The notes below the pieces were generated by a model. The model worked only from the letters and a program-made list of their open reading frames with translations. It did no database searches and was not told where the DNA came from. Position numbers and translations under genes: made by a program. 30,859 bases of DNA, taken from the NCBI GenBank assembly GCA_038211615.1, contig JBBQVL010000054.1, positions 1 through 30,859 on the forward strand. Reading direction: 5' to 3'. Position 1 is the first letter of the stretch. Each line of letters starts with the position of its first letter. Positions 8,290 through 15,988 of the stretch are shown here, piece after piece. The DNA is from DASWJZ01 sp038211615 (GTDB lineage Bacteria; Pseudomonadota; Alphaproteobacteria; Rhizobiales; Afifellaceae).

Positions 8290-9699
8290 TTGGCAAATCG
8301 GATATTGGCCGTGACGTCCAGCATTTTCGCTCGCCATGGCGCAAAAGCGCTGCCCCTGCTCCTCGCGGCAAGCGTGGCGTTCGCACAGCCCGCCGCGGCG
8401 CAGACCGCGCACAAGACCATCATCCGCGACGCGGAGATCGAACAGCTGCTGCGCGATTATTCCCACCCCATTTTCGCTGCCGCCGGCGTCAGCTCGCGCG
8501 ACTCCGAGATCGTCATCGTGCAGGACCGCGAGTTCAACGCCTTCGTCGCGAGCGGCCGGCGCATGGTGATCCACACCGGCACGCTGCTCGACGCGAAGAC
8601 GCCGAACGAGGTCATCGGCGTCATTGCGCACGAGACGGGACATCTGGCGGGCGGGCACCTGGAAAATTTGCGCAACCAGATCGCCCGTGCCCAGGCGATC
8701 GGCGCCGTGGTGGGCCTGCTCGGAATGGTCGGCATGGCGGCAGGCGCCGTCAGCGGGTCGACAAGCGGCGCCCAGATGGGCAGCGCGACAGCCACCATGG
8801 GCGGCACGATCGCGGTCCGCACGCTGCTCAGCTACAAACGCGCCCAGGAGCTTTCCGCCGACCGCGCCGCAATCACCTACCTCGCCGCCACGAAGCAATC
8901 GCCGAAAGGCATGGTGGTGACGTTCCAGCGCTTCGCCGATCAGGAGCTCCTCTCGTCGCGCTACGCCGATCCCTACGCGCAGACCCATCCGATGGCGCGC
9001 GATCGGCTCGAGCTGCTGGAGACCGTCGCCCGGGCGAGCCCCTATTGGGACGCCGTCGACGACCCCGCCCTGCAACTCCGGCACGACATGATGCGCGCCA
9101 AGCTTGCCGCATTCACCCTTGGAGCTACCGCCGTCGGGCAGCGCTATCCTTCGTCCGACAACAGCCTGCCGGCCCGCTACGCGCGGGCAATCATCGCATA
9201 CCGCACCGGCGGGACGCGCGCAGCGGTGCGCGCTGTCGACGCGCTGATCGCCGAAGTCCCCAGCTACGCCTACTTCCATGAGCTCAAAGGACAGATTCTG
9301 CTCGAGGCAGGCAACGCACGCGAGGCGATTGCGCCGCTTCGCCGGGCCGTTTCGCTCGCGCCGCATCCGGGGCTGATCCGCATCATGCTGGGCGGCGCGG
9401 AGCTCGCGACCGCCGACAACGGGATGCTCGACGACGCGGTCGCCGACCTCCGCGCCGGCCTGAAGGAAGAGCCCCTCGCCTCAATCGGCTACCGCCAGCT
9501 TGCGATGGCCTACCAGCATCAGGGCAAGCTGCCGGAGGCGGAGCTTGCCAGCGCCGAAGGGTCGCTTATCGACGGAGACCTTGACGCCGCGAAGAACTTT
9601 GCCCGGCGCGCGCAGGCAAAATTTAAGGTAGGATCGCCCACTTGGCTCCAGGCCGACGACATCATCAATTACGAATCCGACGCCGCGTCTACCGAGTAA
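8290..9699 (+). CDS. Exported M48-family metalloprotease with TPR-like C-terminus (BepA/LoiP-like)
   Basis: The protein has up to 469 residues. An N-terminal signal sequence (LPLLLAASVAFAQPAAAQ) directs it to the periplasm. The zinc site is HETGH at 114-118 with the third ligand Glu187 in ELSADRAA. A hydrophobic glycine-rich stretch (about 137-157) follows the active site. The C-terminal half, with AYFHELKGQILLEAGNAREAIAPLRRA and related helices, reads as TPR repeats, as in BepA-type outer-membrane quality-control proteases. The start is uncertain: TTG 8290 and GTG 8311 are both in frame with weak Shine-Dalgarno sequences, and GTG 8311 gives a more typical signal peptide. It is 29 bases upstream of a DsbA-like gene in the same direction, suggesting a shared envelope protein-folding role. 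Confidence 0.9.
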   Translation: MANRILAVTSSIFARHGAKALPLLLAASVAFAQPAAAQTAHKTIIRDAEIEQLLRDYSHPIFAAAGVSSRDSEIVIVQDREFNAFVASGRRMVIHTGTLLDAKTPNEVIGVIAHETGHLAGGHLENLRNQIARAQAIGAVVGLLGMVGMAAGAVSGSTSGAQMGSATATMGGTIAVRTLLSYKRAQELSADRAAITYLAATKQSPKGMVVTFQRFADQELLSSRYADPYAQTHPMARDRLELLETVARASPYWDAVDDPALQLRHDMMRAKLAAFTLGATAVGQRYPSSDNSLPARYARAIIAYRTGGTRAAVRAVDALIAEVPSYAYFHELKGQILLEAGNAREAIAPLRRAVSLAPHPGLIRIMLGGAELATADNGMLDDAVADLRAGLKEEPLASIGYRQLAMAYQHQGKLPEAELASAEGSLIDGDLDAAKNFARRAQAKFKVGSPTWLQADDIINYESDAASTE

Positions 9700-9728
9700 G
9701 CGGCGTGTGGAAGAGAAGAGGATCGGAC

Positions 9729-10487
9729 ATGTCAGCTTTCCTTCGCATAGCCGCCGCCGCGGCGTTGGCAATTACCTTCCTCTCGGCGCCGAGCCAGGCC
9801 GCGATGGACGCCATGCAGAAGCAGGAGATCGAAACGATCGTCCACGACTACCTGCTCGCCAATCCCGAGGTGCTCGACGAGGCGTTCAAGGTACTGCAGG
9901 ACAAGCGGGCGAAGGACGCCGCGGCGAAGCAGCAAGAGGCCATCACCAAGAACGGCGACCTGATCTTCAACTCGCCGAACGAGATGGTGCTTGGCAATCC
10001 GAAGGGCTCCATCACCATGGTCGAGTTCTTCGATTACAATTGCGGCTATTGCAAACGCGCCGTGTCCGACATGACGGCGCTGCTCGACGCCAATCCCGAT
10101 CTCCGGATCGTGATGAAGGAATTCCCGATTCTCGCCGAGGGATCGGTGGAGGCGGCGCGCATTTCCGTCGCGCTGAAGGACATCGATCCCGCCCACTATC
10201 TCGCCTTTCACCAGGAGCTCTTCTCCCGCCCCGGCGTCGCCAATGCCGTCAAGGCTCTGGAGGTCGCCAAGGACCTCGGCCTCGACGTCGACGCCCTGAA
10301 GAAGGCTGCAGGCACCCCCGGCGTGACCGACAACATCAAGGAAGTGCACACGCTCGCCGAGACCCTCGGCATTACCGGCACGCCGTCCTACGTGATCGGC
10401 AACGAGCTGGTTCCGGGGGCAATGGGCTACGACGCGCTGCAGCAGAAGGTGGCGGCGGTTCGCCAGTGCGGCGCAACGACCTGCTGA
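9729..10487 (+). CDS. Exported DsbA-family thiol-disulfide oxidoreductase
   Basis: The 252-residue protein starts at ATG 9729, with AGAGGA just upstream. It has a signal peptide ending near PSQAA (residue about 25). A short helical region (about 27-75) follows and is typical of ScsC/Com1-type DsbA proteins, where it may mediate oligomerisation. The thioredoxin fold comes next, with active site CGYC (Cys105, Cys108) and the cis-proline loop TGTPSY near the C-terminus; both active-site cysteines are present. Two further cysteines lie at the extreme C-terminus (QCGATTC). It would oxidise or isomerise disulfides in the periplasm. It follows the M48 protease by 29 bp and is probably in one transcription unit with it. 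Confidence 0.92.
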   Translation: MSAFLRIAAAAALAITFLSAPSQAAMDAMQKQEIETIVHDYLLANPEVLDEAFKVLQDKRAKDAAAKQQEAITKNGDLIFNSPNEMVLGNPKGSITMVEFFDYNCGYCKRAVSDMTALLDANPDLRIVMKEFPILAEGSVEAARISVALKDIDPAHYLAFHQELFSRPGVANAVKALEVAKDLGLDVDALKKAAGTPGVTDNIKEVHTLAETLGITGTPSYVIGNELVPGAMGYDALQQKVAAVRQCGATTC

Positions 10488-10556
10488 CGCCGGGCAGCAT
10501 CCCGGTTAATTCTTGATGCGCCGCGGCGACTCCCCCGCTGCCCGGCCGGAGCATCC

Positions 10557-10940
10557 ATGAAGCAATTTCTCTTGCAGTTCTTCACCTGGTGGAACGGGCA
10601 AACGCTCGGCACCCGCTTCTGGACCTGGCGCGCCGGGGTCTTCGTCGGCACCGACGAGGCAGGCAACCGCTACTATCGTCAGAAGGGCGGCGACCGGCGC
10701 TGGGTCATCTACAATGGCCCCGTGGAGGCCTCGCGCATCCCGCCCGCATGGCACGGTTGGATGCATCACCGCACCGATGTGCCGCCGACGGAGGAGGCCT
10801 ACGCACCGCGCGATTGGGAGAAGCCCCACCTGCCGAACCTGACCGGCACGGCTGCGGCCTACCACCCACGCGGATCGATCCTGGGCGTCGACAAGCGGCC
10901 GCAGGTGACCGGGGACTACGAGCCGTGGAAGCCGGTGTGA
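10557..10940 (+). CDS. NDUFA12-family NADH:ubiquinone oxidoreductase (complex I) accessory subunit
   Basis: This 127-residue protein matches the B17.2/NDUFA12 family: FTWWNGQTLGTRFWTWRAGVFVGTDEAGNRYY, then RRWVIYNGPVEASRIPPAWHGWMHH, the diagnostic block. It then shows PPTEEAYAPRDWEKPHLPNLTGT and a Gly/Pro-containing tail. In alphaproteobacteria this supernumerary subunit associates with the membrane-bound complex I, on its cytoplasmic arm. It has no signal peptide. The gene is followed by a DUF2155 gene with a 4-bp GTGA overlap, so the two are translationally coupled, a neighbourhood common in Rhizobiales. Codon use and GC look like the surrounding genes. Confidence 0.95.
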   Translation: MKQFLLQFFTWWNGQTLGTRFWTWRAGVFVGTDEAGNRYYRQKGGDRRWVIYNGPVEASRIPPAWHGWMHHRTDVPPTEEAYAPRDWEKPHLPNLTGTAAAYHPRGSILGVDKRPQVTGDYEPWKPV

Positions 10941-11413
10941 CGGCAGCCGGCCGCTTCTCACGTCACGCGCGGCTGGCGGCCCTCGCCTTCGCAGCGCTCG
11001 CGCCGGCCGGCGTATCCGCCGCCCCGATCAACAATCCGGTCGCCGAATTCACCGGCCTCGACAAGATCACCGGTCGCACGATTACCTTCGACGTGCAGAT
11101 CGACGAGACGGTGCAGTTCGGCGCGCTGCAGGTCACCCCGCGGGTCTGCCACACGCGCCCGCCAACCGAGCCGGCGCAGACCACCGCCTTCGTGGAGGTC
11201 GACGAGATCACCCTCGCCAACAAGATCGAGCGCCTCTTCAACGGCTGGATGTTCGCCGCGAGCCCCGGGCTGCACGCAGTGGAGCATCCGGTCTACGATG
11301 TGTGGCTGGTCGACTGCAAAGTGCAGATGGGCACCGAGCCGCAGAGCGCCCCCCCGGCCGAAACCGAGGTAACGCCGGAATTGCCTACGCCGGAAGAAGC
11401 GCCGGAGGACTGA
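10937..11413 (+). CDS. DUF2155 domain-containing exported protein
   Basis: The start is taken at GTG 10937, which overlaps the NDUFA12 stop by GTGA and has GTGGAAG just before it; GTG 10925 is an in-frame alternative. This gives 158 residues. Residues 1-33 form a signal peptide (LAALAFAALAPAGVSA). The DUF2155 core follows: NPVAEFTGLDKITGRTITF, VQFGALQVTPRVCHTRPPTE, FVEVDE, and IERLFNGWMFAASPGLHAVEHPVYDVWLVDC. Two cysteines, in the CHTRPP and LVDC motifs, are likely disulfide partners. The C-terminal tail is rich in Pro, Glu and Thr. The family is periplasmic and of unknown function, and nearly always next to NDUFA12 in this group. Confidence 0.9.
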   Translation: MTAAGRFSRHARLAALAFAALAPAGVSAAPINNPVAEFTGLDKITGRTITFDVQIDETVQFGALQVTPRVCHTRPPTEPAQTTAFVEVDEITLANKIERLFNGWMFAASPGLHAVEHPVYDVWLVDCKVQMGTEPQSAPPAETEVTPELPTPEEAPED

Positions 11414-11465
11414 GGCTGCGAGGCTCCGAGATCGGCCACCGCCCTTTGGCTGGAGTCTGATTCGA

Positions 11466-11915
11466 TCAGGGCAGCAGGTTGAACGGCATTCGCAATGTCG
11501 CCGTGCACTGGCTGGTGCCGAAGAAGTTTGTGATGCTCGTCGTCACGTTCGAGACCACCGGCCCGCCGAATGCCGAACTTTCCTGCCAGTCGAGGATAGC
11601 GCCGGACGTGCCGCCGAAAGACAGGGACGCTTTGACGAAGTACCCTACATAGTTCACGCCGCCGCGAAACGTGTTGTTTGGCACGCGCATCCAGAAGGTG
11701 CTTCGCTGCGAAAACAGCGCAAGGTGGCTGTTGGCGCCGTTGCCAATCGTCGTGCCTTGCGGACGGAAGACGGCACGAAAGAAATCCGCGACCGCCACTG
11801 TGTCCGCGCATTGGGGGGTGACCGCGATGACGCGCGCCTCGGCGACCCAAAGCGTTTCGGCCTGCGCGCCGGAAATCGACAGCAGGGCCGCAGCGGCAAT
11901 CAAGAGACGTCGCAT
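11466..11915 (-). CDS. Small secreted protein of unknown function, paralogue A
   Basis: This 149-residue protein is not a family I recognise. The first 20 residues (MRRLLIAAAALLSISGAQAE) are a signal peptide. The mature part contains one cysteine near the N-terminus (TPQCADT) and one near the C-terminus (SQCTATLRMPF), probably disulfide-linked, with alternating hydrophobic strands between them, suggesting a beta-sandwich. Shared features with the next gene include FRAVFRPQG, GNGANSHLALFS, an F-W-M-R-V strand, and the final C-x-A-T pattern. The gene starts 12 bp after the stop of that paralogue, on the same strand, so both probably form an operon. The function may involve the periplasm or cell surface. 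Confidence 0.7.
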   Translation of the reverse strand: MRRLLIAAAALLSISGAQAETLWVAEARVIAVTPQCADTVAVADFFRAVFRPQGTTIGNGANSHLALFSQRSTFWMRVPNNTFRGGVNYVGYFVKASLSFGGTSGAILDWQESSAFGGPVVSNVTTSITNFFGTSQCTATLRMPFNLLP

Positions 11916-11927
11916 GTCGGATCCCGC

Positions 11928-12407
11928 CTAGCGCTTGGAATAGGTGGCGCGAAATGTCGCGTCGCACCCGCTCAGAAACATGAAATCCTCCACCCTTCCG
12001 CTCACTCTGACAAACGAAGTGCTGACGGTGATGGTGGCGGGGAGCTGCTGAAAGCTGGCGAAGCCGGCGAGACCCGAATTCACCAGAAGTGCGCTGTGCG
12101 TGACACCGATCTTCGCATAATCGCCGTTCGCCCCGGTGTCCTGCAGCACCATGACGAACATAGCGCCGGAATCATGGATGAAGGAGATGCGCGTGTTAGG
12201 ACCGTTGCCGTCAACAACCCTCGGCCGGTAGACCGATTTCAGCACTGTGCCGGTAGAGATATTGCGCCGTTCATCACCTGGAAAAGTGCAGGTGCCACTC
12301 GCAGTCGTGATGACCGCCTCCCCCTGCCAGACCGTCACGGCAAGTCCCGCATCGGGAGAGGCGAGCGACCAGAGCGCCACAATCGAGGAAAAGACAAAGG
12401 CTCGCAT
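11928..12407 (-). CDS. Small secreted protein of unknown function, paralogue B
   Basis: The start at 12407 is preceded by GGAGG at suitable spacing, giving 159 residues; an open frame to 12482 extends further but lacks support. A signal peptide (MRAFVFSSIVALWSLASPDAGLA) is followed by VTVWQGEAVITTASGTC. The layout parallels paralogue A: W-x-x-E-A near the N-terminus, first cysteine, LKSVYRPRV (compare FRAVFRPQG), GNGPNTRISFIHDSGAMFVMVL (compare GNGANSHLALFS and its FWMRV strand), and the C-terminal C-D-A-T-F. The identity is modest but positions are conserved, so I infer an old tandem duplication. The gene lies 112 bp downstream of aat on the same strand and has its own possible promoter. The role is unknown. 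Confidence 0.7.
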   Translation of the reverse strand: MRAFVFSSIVALWSLASPDAGLAVTVWQGEAVITTASGTCTFPGDERRNISTGTVLKSVYRPRVVDGNGPNTRISFIHDSGAMFVMVLQDTGANGDYAKIGVTHSALLVNSGLAGFASFQQLPATITVSTSFVRVSGRVEDFMFLSGCDATFRATYSKR

Positions 12408-12452
12408 GCTCTTGCGCCTCCGGCAGGTCAAGTCAGTCGGCGTGCGATGAGA

Positions 12453-12482
12453 ACTATAGTCAACCTTTTGCGGGTTGGCCAA
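12453..12482 (-). promoter_or_regulatory. Putative promoter of the secreted paralogue pair
   Basis: On the minus strand TTGGCC (complement 12477-12482) and TATAGT (complement 12453-12458) are spaced by 18 bp, about 45 bases before the paralogue B start. The match is by eye to a sigma-70-like pattern and would let the pair be transcribed independently of aat. Confidence 0.35.
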
Positions 12483-12519
12483 TATCCCGCGTGCTGAAGA
12501 GTGGCTGACCGACGGGCCG

Positions 12520-13134
12520 CTAGAACTCCGCGTCGACCGCCAGCGCGTCGTCGAGAAGCTTCACGTATTCGTCACGGGGGACCTCGATGCCGCCGAACTG
12601 CTGCAGATGCGTGGTCAGGAACTGCGTATCGAGCAGTCTGAATTTCTGCCGGATGAGACGGGCCGCGAGATGAGCGAGCGCCACCTTCGAGGCATCGCGC
12701 TCGTCGGAGAACATGCTCTCGCCGAAGAACACCGCGCCGAGCTTCAGCCCGTAGAGCCCGCCGACCAGGCGTCCCTCCCGCCAGGCCTCGACCGTATGGA
12801 CATGCCCCATGCGGAAGAGCTCGCCATAGAGGTGGCGGATCGGCGCGTTGATCCAGGTCTGCCGGCGACCGCTCTTCGCCGCCGCGCAACGCGCGATGAC
12901 ACCCTCGAAATCCGTGTCGACGCGGATGTCGAAACGGCTCGAGCGCACGGTCCGCGCCAATCGCCTCGGGAGGTGGAAGCCGTCGAGCGGCAGCAGGCCG
13001 CGCATTTCCGGCTCGACCCAGTAGAGCGTGGGGTCGTCGGCGGACTCCGCCATCGGAAAGATGCCGCAGGCATAAGCGCGGAGCAGCAGCGAAGGCGTGA
13101 CAACATTGCGGTCGGTGGCCTTCGCCCGCGACAT
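12520..13134 (-). CDS. aat: Leucyl/phenylalanyl-tRNA--protein transferase
   Basis: This 204-residue enzyme transfers Leu or Phe from charged tRNA to proteins with N-terminal Arg or Lys, marking them for ClpS/ClpAP degradation (N-end rule). The family blocks are present: LLRAYACGIFPMAES, WVEPEMRGLLPL, TWINAPI, AWREGRLVGGLYG, FFGESMFS, and the active-site region RLLDTQFLTTHL with Asp169, corresponding to Asp186 of the E. coli enzyme. The protein is slightly shorter than the E. coli enzyme at the N-terminus, which is normal in alphaproteobacteria. It follows accC on the minus strand with only 3 bp between stop and start, so it is co-transcribed with the acc genes. Confidence 0.96.
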   Translation of the reverse strand: MSRAKATDRNVVTPSLLLRAYACGIFPMAESADDPTLYWVEPEMRGLLPLDGFHLPRRLARTVRSSRFDIRVDTDFEGVIARCAAAKSGRRQTWINAPIRHLYGELFRMGHVHTVEAWREGRLVGGLYGLKLGAVFFGESMFSDERDASKVALAHLAARLIRQKFRLLDTQFLTTHLQQFGGIEVPRDEYVKLLDDALAVDAEF

Positions 13135-13137
13135 TGG

Positions 13138-14493
13138 CTAGTCGGCGTCGGCGGGGCGCGCCGCGAGATACTCTTCCAGCCAGCGGATATCGTAGGCGCC
13201 GTTGGCGATGGCCGGCTGCGTCACGAGATCCTGGAACAGCGGAATTGTGGTGCGCACCCCATCGACGACGAACTCGTCAAGGGCGCGCTTCAGCCGCATC
13301 AGGCACTCGACGCGATCGCGTCCGTGCACGATCAGCTTGCCGATCAGGCTGTCGTAATAGGGCGGCACGTTATAGCCCTGATAGACGGCTGAATCGACGC
13401 GCACGCCGAGGCCGCCCGGCGGATGGTAATAGGTGATCTGTCCCGGCGAGGGGACGAATGTCGTTGGATGCTCGGCGTTTATCCGGCACTCGATCGCATG
13501 GCCGGAGAACGTGACCTCGTCCTGCGTCACCGAAAGCGGCGAACCGGACGCGATCCTGAGCTGCTCCACCACGATGTCGATGCCGGTGATTGCCTCCGTT
13601 ACCGGATGCTCCACCTGCAGGCGGGTATTCATCTCGATGAAGAAGAACTCGCCGTTCTCGTAGAGGAACTCGACGGTGCCGGCGCCGGAATAGCCGAGAT
13701 TGGCAATCGCGTCCGCGACGGTCTTGCCGATCCGGTGGCGCTCCGCCGCATTCAAGGCGGGGGACGGCGCCTCCTCCCAGATCTTCTGGTGGCGGCGCTG
13801 CAGCGAACAGTCGCGCTCGCCGAGATGCACCGCCCTGCCCTTCCCATCCCCGAGCACCTGCACTTCGATGTGGCGCGGGTGGCCGAGATATTTTTCCAGG
13901 TAGACGGAATCGTCGCCGAAGGCCTTGCCTGCCTCGGCCCGCGCCATGGCGATCGCACGCGGCAGGTCGGCGAGGCGCTCGGCGACCTTCATGCCGCGCC
14001 CGCCGCCACCGGCCGATGCCTTGACGATGACCGGGTAGCCGATGTCGGCCGCGATCCGCGCCGCCTCGCCCTCCTCGTGCACCGCGCCGCGCGAGCCGGG
14101 CACGACCGGTATGCCGAGGCGTTCCGCCGCCTCCTTCGCCTGAATCTTGTCGCCCATCATGCGGATGTGGTCGCCCGAGGGGCCGATGAAGACGATGCCG
14201 TGCGCTGTGAGAATGTCGGCGAAGCGGGCGTTCTCCGAAAGAAATCCGTAGCCCGGATGCACGGCTTCGGCCCCGGTGATCTCGCAGGCGGAGACGATGC
14301 TCGGGATATTCAGGTAGCTCTCCGTCGCCGATGGCGGCCCGATGCAGACGCTTTCATCGGCGAGCCGCACATGCATCGCGTCGGCGTCGGCCGTCGAATG
14401 GACGGCGACGGTCGCGATGCCGAGTTCCTTGCAGGCCCTCAGGATGCGAAGCGCGATCTCGCCGCGGTTGGCGATCAGGACCTTGGAAAACAT
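13138..14493 (-). CDS. accC: Acetyl-CoA carboxylase, biotin carboxylase subunit
   Basis: This 451-residue enzyme uses ATP and bicarbonate to carboxylate the biotin on AccB, the first half-reaction of fatty acid synthesis. The N-terminal domain begins MFSKVLIANRGEIALRI, the typical start. The ATP-grasp glycine loop GGGGRGMK lies at 162-169 and the catalytic block EMNTRLQVEHPVTE at 287-300, with Arg292 and Glu296. The C-terminal lid domain includes ECRINAEHP. The length is standard for a stand-alone biotin carboxylase, unlike the longer propionyl- or pyruvate-type enzymes. It lies 7 bp downstream of accB and 3 bp upstream of aat. Confidence 0.97.
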   Translation of the reverse strand: MFSKVLIANRGEIALRILRACKELGIATVAVHSTADADAMHVRLADESVCIGPPSATESYLNIPSIVSACEITGAEAVHPGYGFLSENARFADILTAHGIVFIGPSGDHIRMMGDKIQAKEAAERLGIPVVPGSRGAVHEEGEAARIAADIGYPVIVKASAGGGGRGMKVAERLADLPRAIAMARAEAGKAFGDDSVYLEKYLGHPRHIEVQVLGDGKGRAVHLGERDCSLQRRHQKIWEEAPSPALNAAERHRIGKTVADAIANLGYSGAGTVEFLYENGEFFFIEMNTRLQVEHPVTEAITGIDIVVEQLRIASGSPLSVTQDEVTFSGHAIECRINAEHPTTFVPSPGQITYYHPPGGLGVRVDSAVYQGYNVPPYYDSLIGKLIVHGRDRVECLMRLKRALDEFVVDGVRTTIPLFQDLVTQPAIANGAYDIRWLEEYLAARPADAD

Positions 14494-14500
14494 CGCGCCG

Positions 14501-14971
14501 CTACTCGATGATCATGAGCGGTTGGCCATATTCCACCGGCTGGCTGTCCTCCACGAGCACGGCAACGACCTTTCCGGCGCGCGGCGCGGCTACCTCGTTC
14601 ATGTGCTTCATCGCCTCGACGATGAGGATCGTCTGGCCGGCGCGCACCTCGTCGCCCACCTCCACGAAGGGCTTCGCCTTGGGCTCGGACGCACGATAGA
14701 CGGTGCCCACCATCGGCGATGGCACGCAGCCCGGATGGCGGCCCGGATCGGCAAGCGATTTCGCCGGCTCGACGGGAGCCTGGGCAGCGGTCTCCGCCGG
14801 CTTCGGCGCCTCCGCGTAGGTGACGTGCGTCGGCGCGGCAGCCGCATGGCGCGAGATGCGGATGCGGAAATCGTCCTGCTCGATCTCGATCTCCGACAGC
14901 TCTGTCTCCTTGAGAAGAGCCGCCAGGTCGCGGATCAGTTCCTTGTCGATGTCGGGCTTCTTCGCAGCCAT
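14501..14971 (-). CDS. accB: Acetyl-CoA carboxylase biotin carboxyl carrier protein
   Basis: This 156-residue carrier holds the biotin that moves between AccC and the carboxyltransferase. An N-terminal helical segment (IDKELIRDLAALLKETELSEIEIEQ) is followed by an Ala/Pro/Glu-rich linker (about 45-75). The C-terminal biotinyl domain contains VPSPMVGTVY, a protruding-thumb region (SEPKAKPFVEVGD) and the biotinylation motif EAMKHMNEV with the acceptor lysine at 122. Histidine replaces the more usual Leu or Met after the lysine, which is tolerated. It sits 3 bp after aroQ and 7 bp before accC, giving an aroQ-accB-accC-aat operon. Confidence 0.97.
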   Translation of the reverse strand: MAAKKPDIDKELIRDLAALLKETELSEIEIEQDDFRIRISRHAAAAPTHVTYAEAPKPAETAAQAPVEPAKSLADPGRHPGCVPSPMVGTVYRASEPKAKPFVEVGDEVRAGQTILIVEAMKHMNEVAAPRAGKVVAVLVEDSQPVEYGQPLMIIE

Positions 14972-14974
14972 GCT

Positions 14975-15427
14975 TCACATCCGTTCGGGTGGGCTGGCCC
15001 GCAATGCCGCGAGCCCGTCGATCGCCAGAAGATACGATTCGGCACCGAACCCGCAGATGACGCCCTTGGCAACCGCCGAGATCGTCGAATGGTGGCGAAA
15101 ATCCTCGCGCGCGAAGACATTCGACAGGTGCACTTCAATAACCGGCGCGTCGATCGCGCGGATCGCGTCATGCAGCGCTATGGAGGAATGCGTGTAGGCG
15201 CCGGCATTCAGCACGATTCCGGCCGAGTCGGCGGCCTCGTGCAGCCAGTCGACCAGATCGCCCTCATGATTCGACTGGCGGAATACGACGTCGAATCCCC
15301 GCTGGCCGGCGCGTTCGCGCGCCTTCGCCTCGATGTCGGCGAGCGTCCCCGCGCCGTAGATCTTCGATTCGCGCACGCCAAGCCGATTGAGGTTCGGGCC
15401 GTTCAGGATATGGATCGTTGCAGCCAT
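14975..15427 (-). CDS. aroQ: Type II 3-dehydroquinate dehydratase
   Basis: This 150-residue enzyme dehydrates 3-dehydroquinate to 3-dehydroshikimate in the shikimate pathway. Active-site elements are visible: ILNGPNLNRLG with Asn12, the lid Arg19, the catalytic Tyr24 in KIYG, QSNHEG (51-56), NAGAYTHSSIALHDA with Asn74, and the catalytic His100 in EVHLSN. Length and order match the small dodecameric type II enzyme, not the type I AroD. No convincing Shine-Dalgarno precedes the ATG at 15427, but the N-terminus aligns with the family. It is the first gene of the minus-strand aroQ-accB-accC-aat cluster, an arrangement common in Rhizobiales. Confidence 0.96.
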   Translation of the reverse strand: MAATIHILNGPNLNRLGVRESKIYGAGTLADIEAKARERAGQRGFDVVFRQSNHEGDLVDWLHEAADSAGIVLNAGAYTHSSIALHDAIRAIDAPVIEVHLSNVFAREDFRHHSTISAVAKGVICGFGAESYLLAIDGLAALRASPPERM

Positions 15428-15837
15428 CGGCCAATGATGAATGTGGGACTCGGCCTCGGGCGGCCGTGCGCCGTTTTATAGACGCCTCGCCGATTGCGCT
15501 AGGCGCTTTGCCGAGTCGCGTGAGGCGGCTGTCACGCCACTGCAAAAAAAGTGTTGCACGGTTGGCGTGCGATTCTTGCCCGTCCCGGTGAGTCGCGCGG
15601 CAAAGGGAGCCGGCGTGCCCGGTTTTCCCCGCTTTCCTCCTTTCATCGCTGCAATTCCCCGAAAGGCCGCTGCTGATCAAGGCGGAGGCATGTCAAGTCT
15701 TGACCCCTTCTCCGCCTCGCCGCTAGCGTCGAGTGTCGCCGAGAGTCGGGTCGACGGAGCGGCGAAATTCCAGTGTTGCGTGGGGTGTAGGTGCTGACGG
15801 AGCGATCCGCCGGTAGGTGCGATATTTGCGCCTAGAA
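15428..15837. other. Long intergenic region between aroQ and nrdJ
   Basis: No convincing gene is seen in these 410 bases. A plus-strand open frame (15441-15797) has no family-like sequence and poor coding character. The region holds the promoters of aroQ (minus) and nrdJ (plus), which I cannot place exactly. It contains a near-symmetric element at 15681-15716: GGCGGAG and CTCCGCC enclose TCAAGTCTTGA, a perfect 5-bp palindrome with one central base. I do not see a B12-box, so a cobalamin riboswitch is not supported. Confidence 0.5.
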
Positions 15838-15884
15838 ACACAAAATCTAGTGCGTAACCGTTCGTTAATAACTATATGTGGAGA
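15838..15884 (+). promoter_or_regulatory. Tandem NrdR boxes upstream of nrdJ
   Basis: ACACAAAATCTAGTGC (15838-15853) closely resembles the NrdR box (ACACwATATcTwGTGT type). A weaker second copy, TAACTATATGTGGAGA (15869-15884), lies exactly 31 bp further on, the spacing of about three helical turns expected for paired NrdR boxes. NrdR is the zinc-finger, ATP-cone repressor of ribonucleotide reductase genes in most bacteria. The boxes probably overlap the nrdJ promoter. The match is by eye. Confidence 0.6.
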
Positions 15885-15940
15885 GTTAGCTCGTGGCGCG
15901 GATAGCCCGCAACGAGTCGGCGACCCACACGAAAGCAAGG

Positions 15941-15988
15941 CACCCGGCGCGGGCCGCGGGTGTAGGATGGCCAGGCGCTGCCTTGGCC
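15941..15988 (+). other. Two hairpins in the nrdJ leader
   Basis: CACCCG (15941-15946) pairs with CGGGTG (15957-15962), and GGCCAGG (15969-15975) pairs with CCTTGGCC (15982-15988, one G-U pair). Both lie between the NrdR boxes and the nrdJ ATG at 16016. No T-run follows, so these are not ordinary terminators. Function is unknown. Confidence 0.35.

Noticed and set aside
15441..15797. A 118-codon plus-strand frame in the aroQ-nrdJ gap
   Set aside because: No family-like sequence, no good ribosome binding site, and mixed composition, so it is treated as non-coding.
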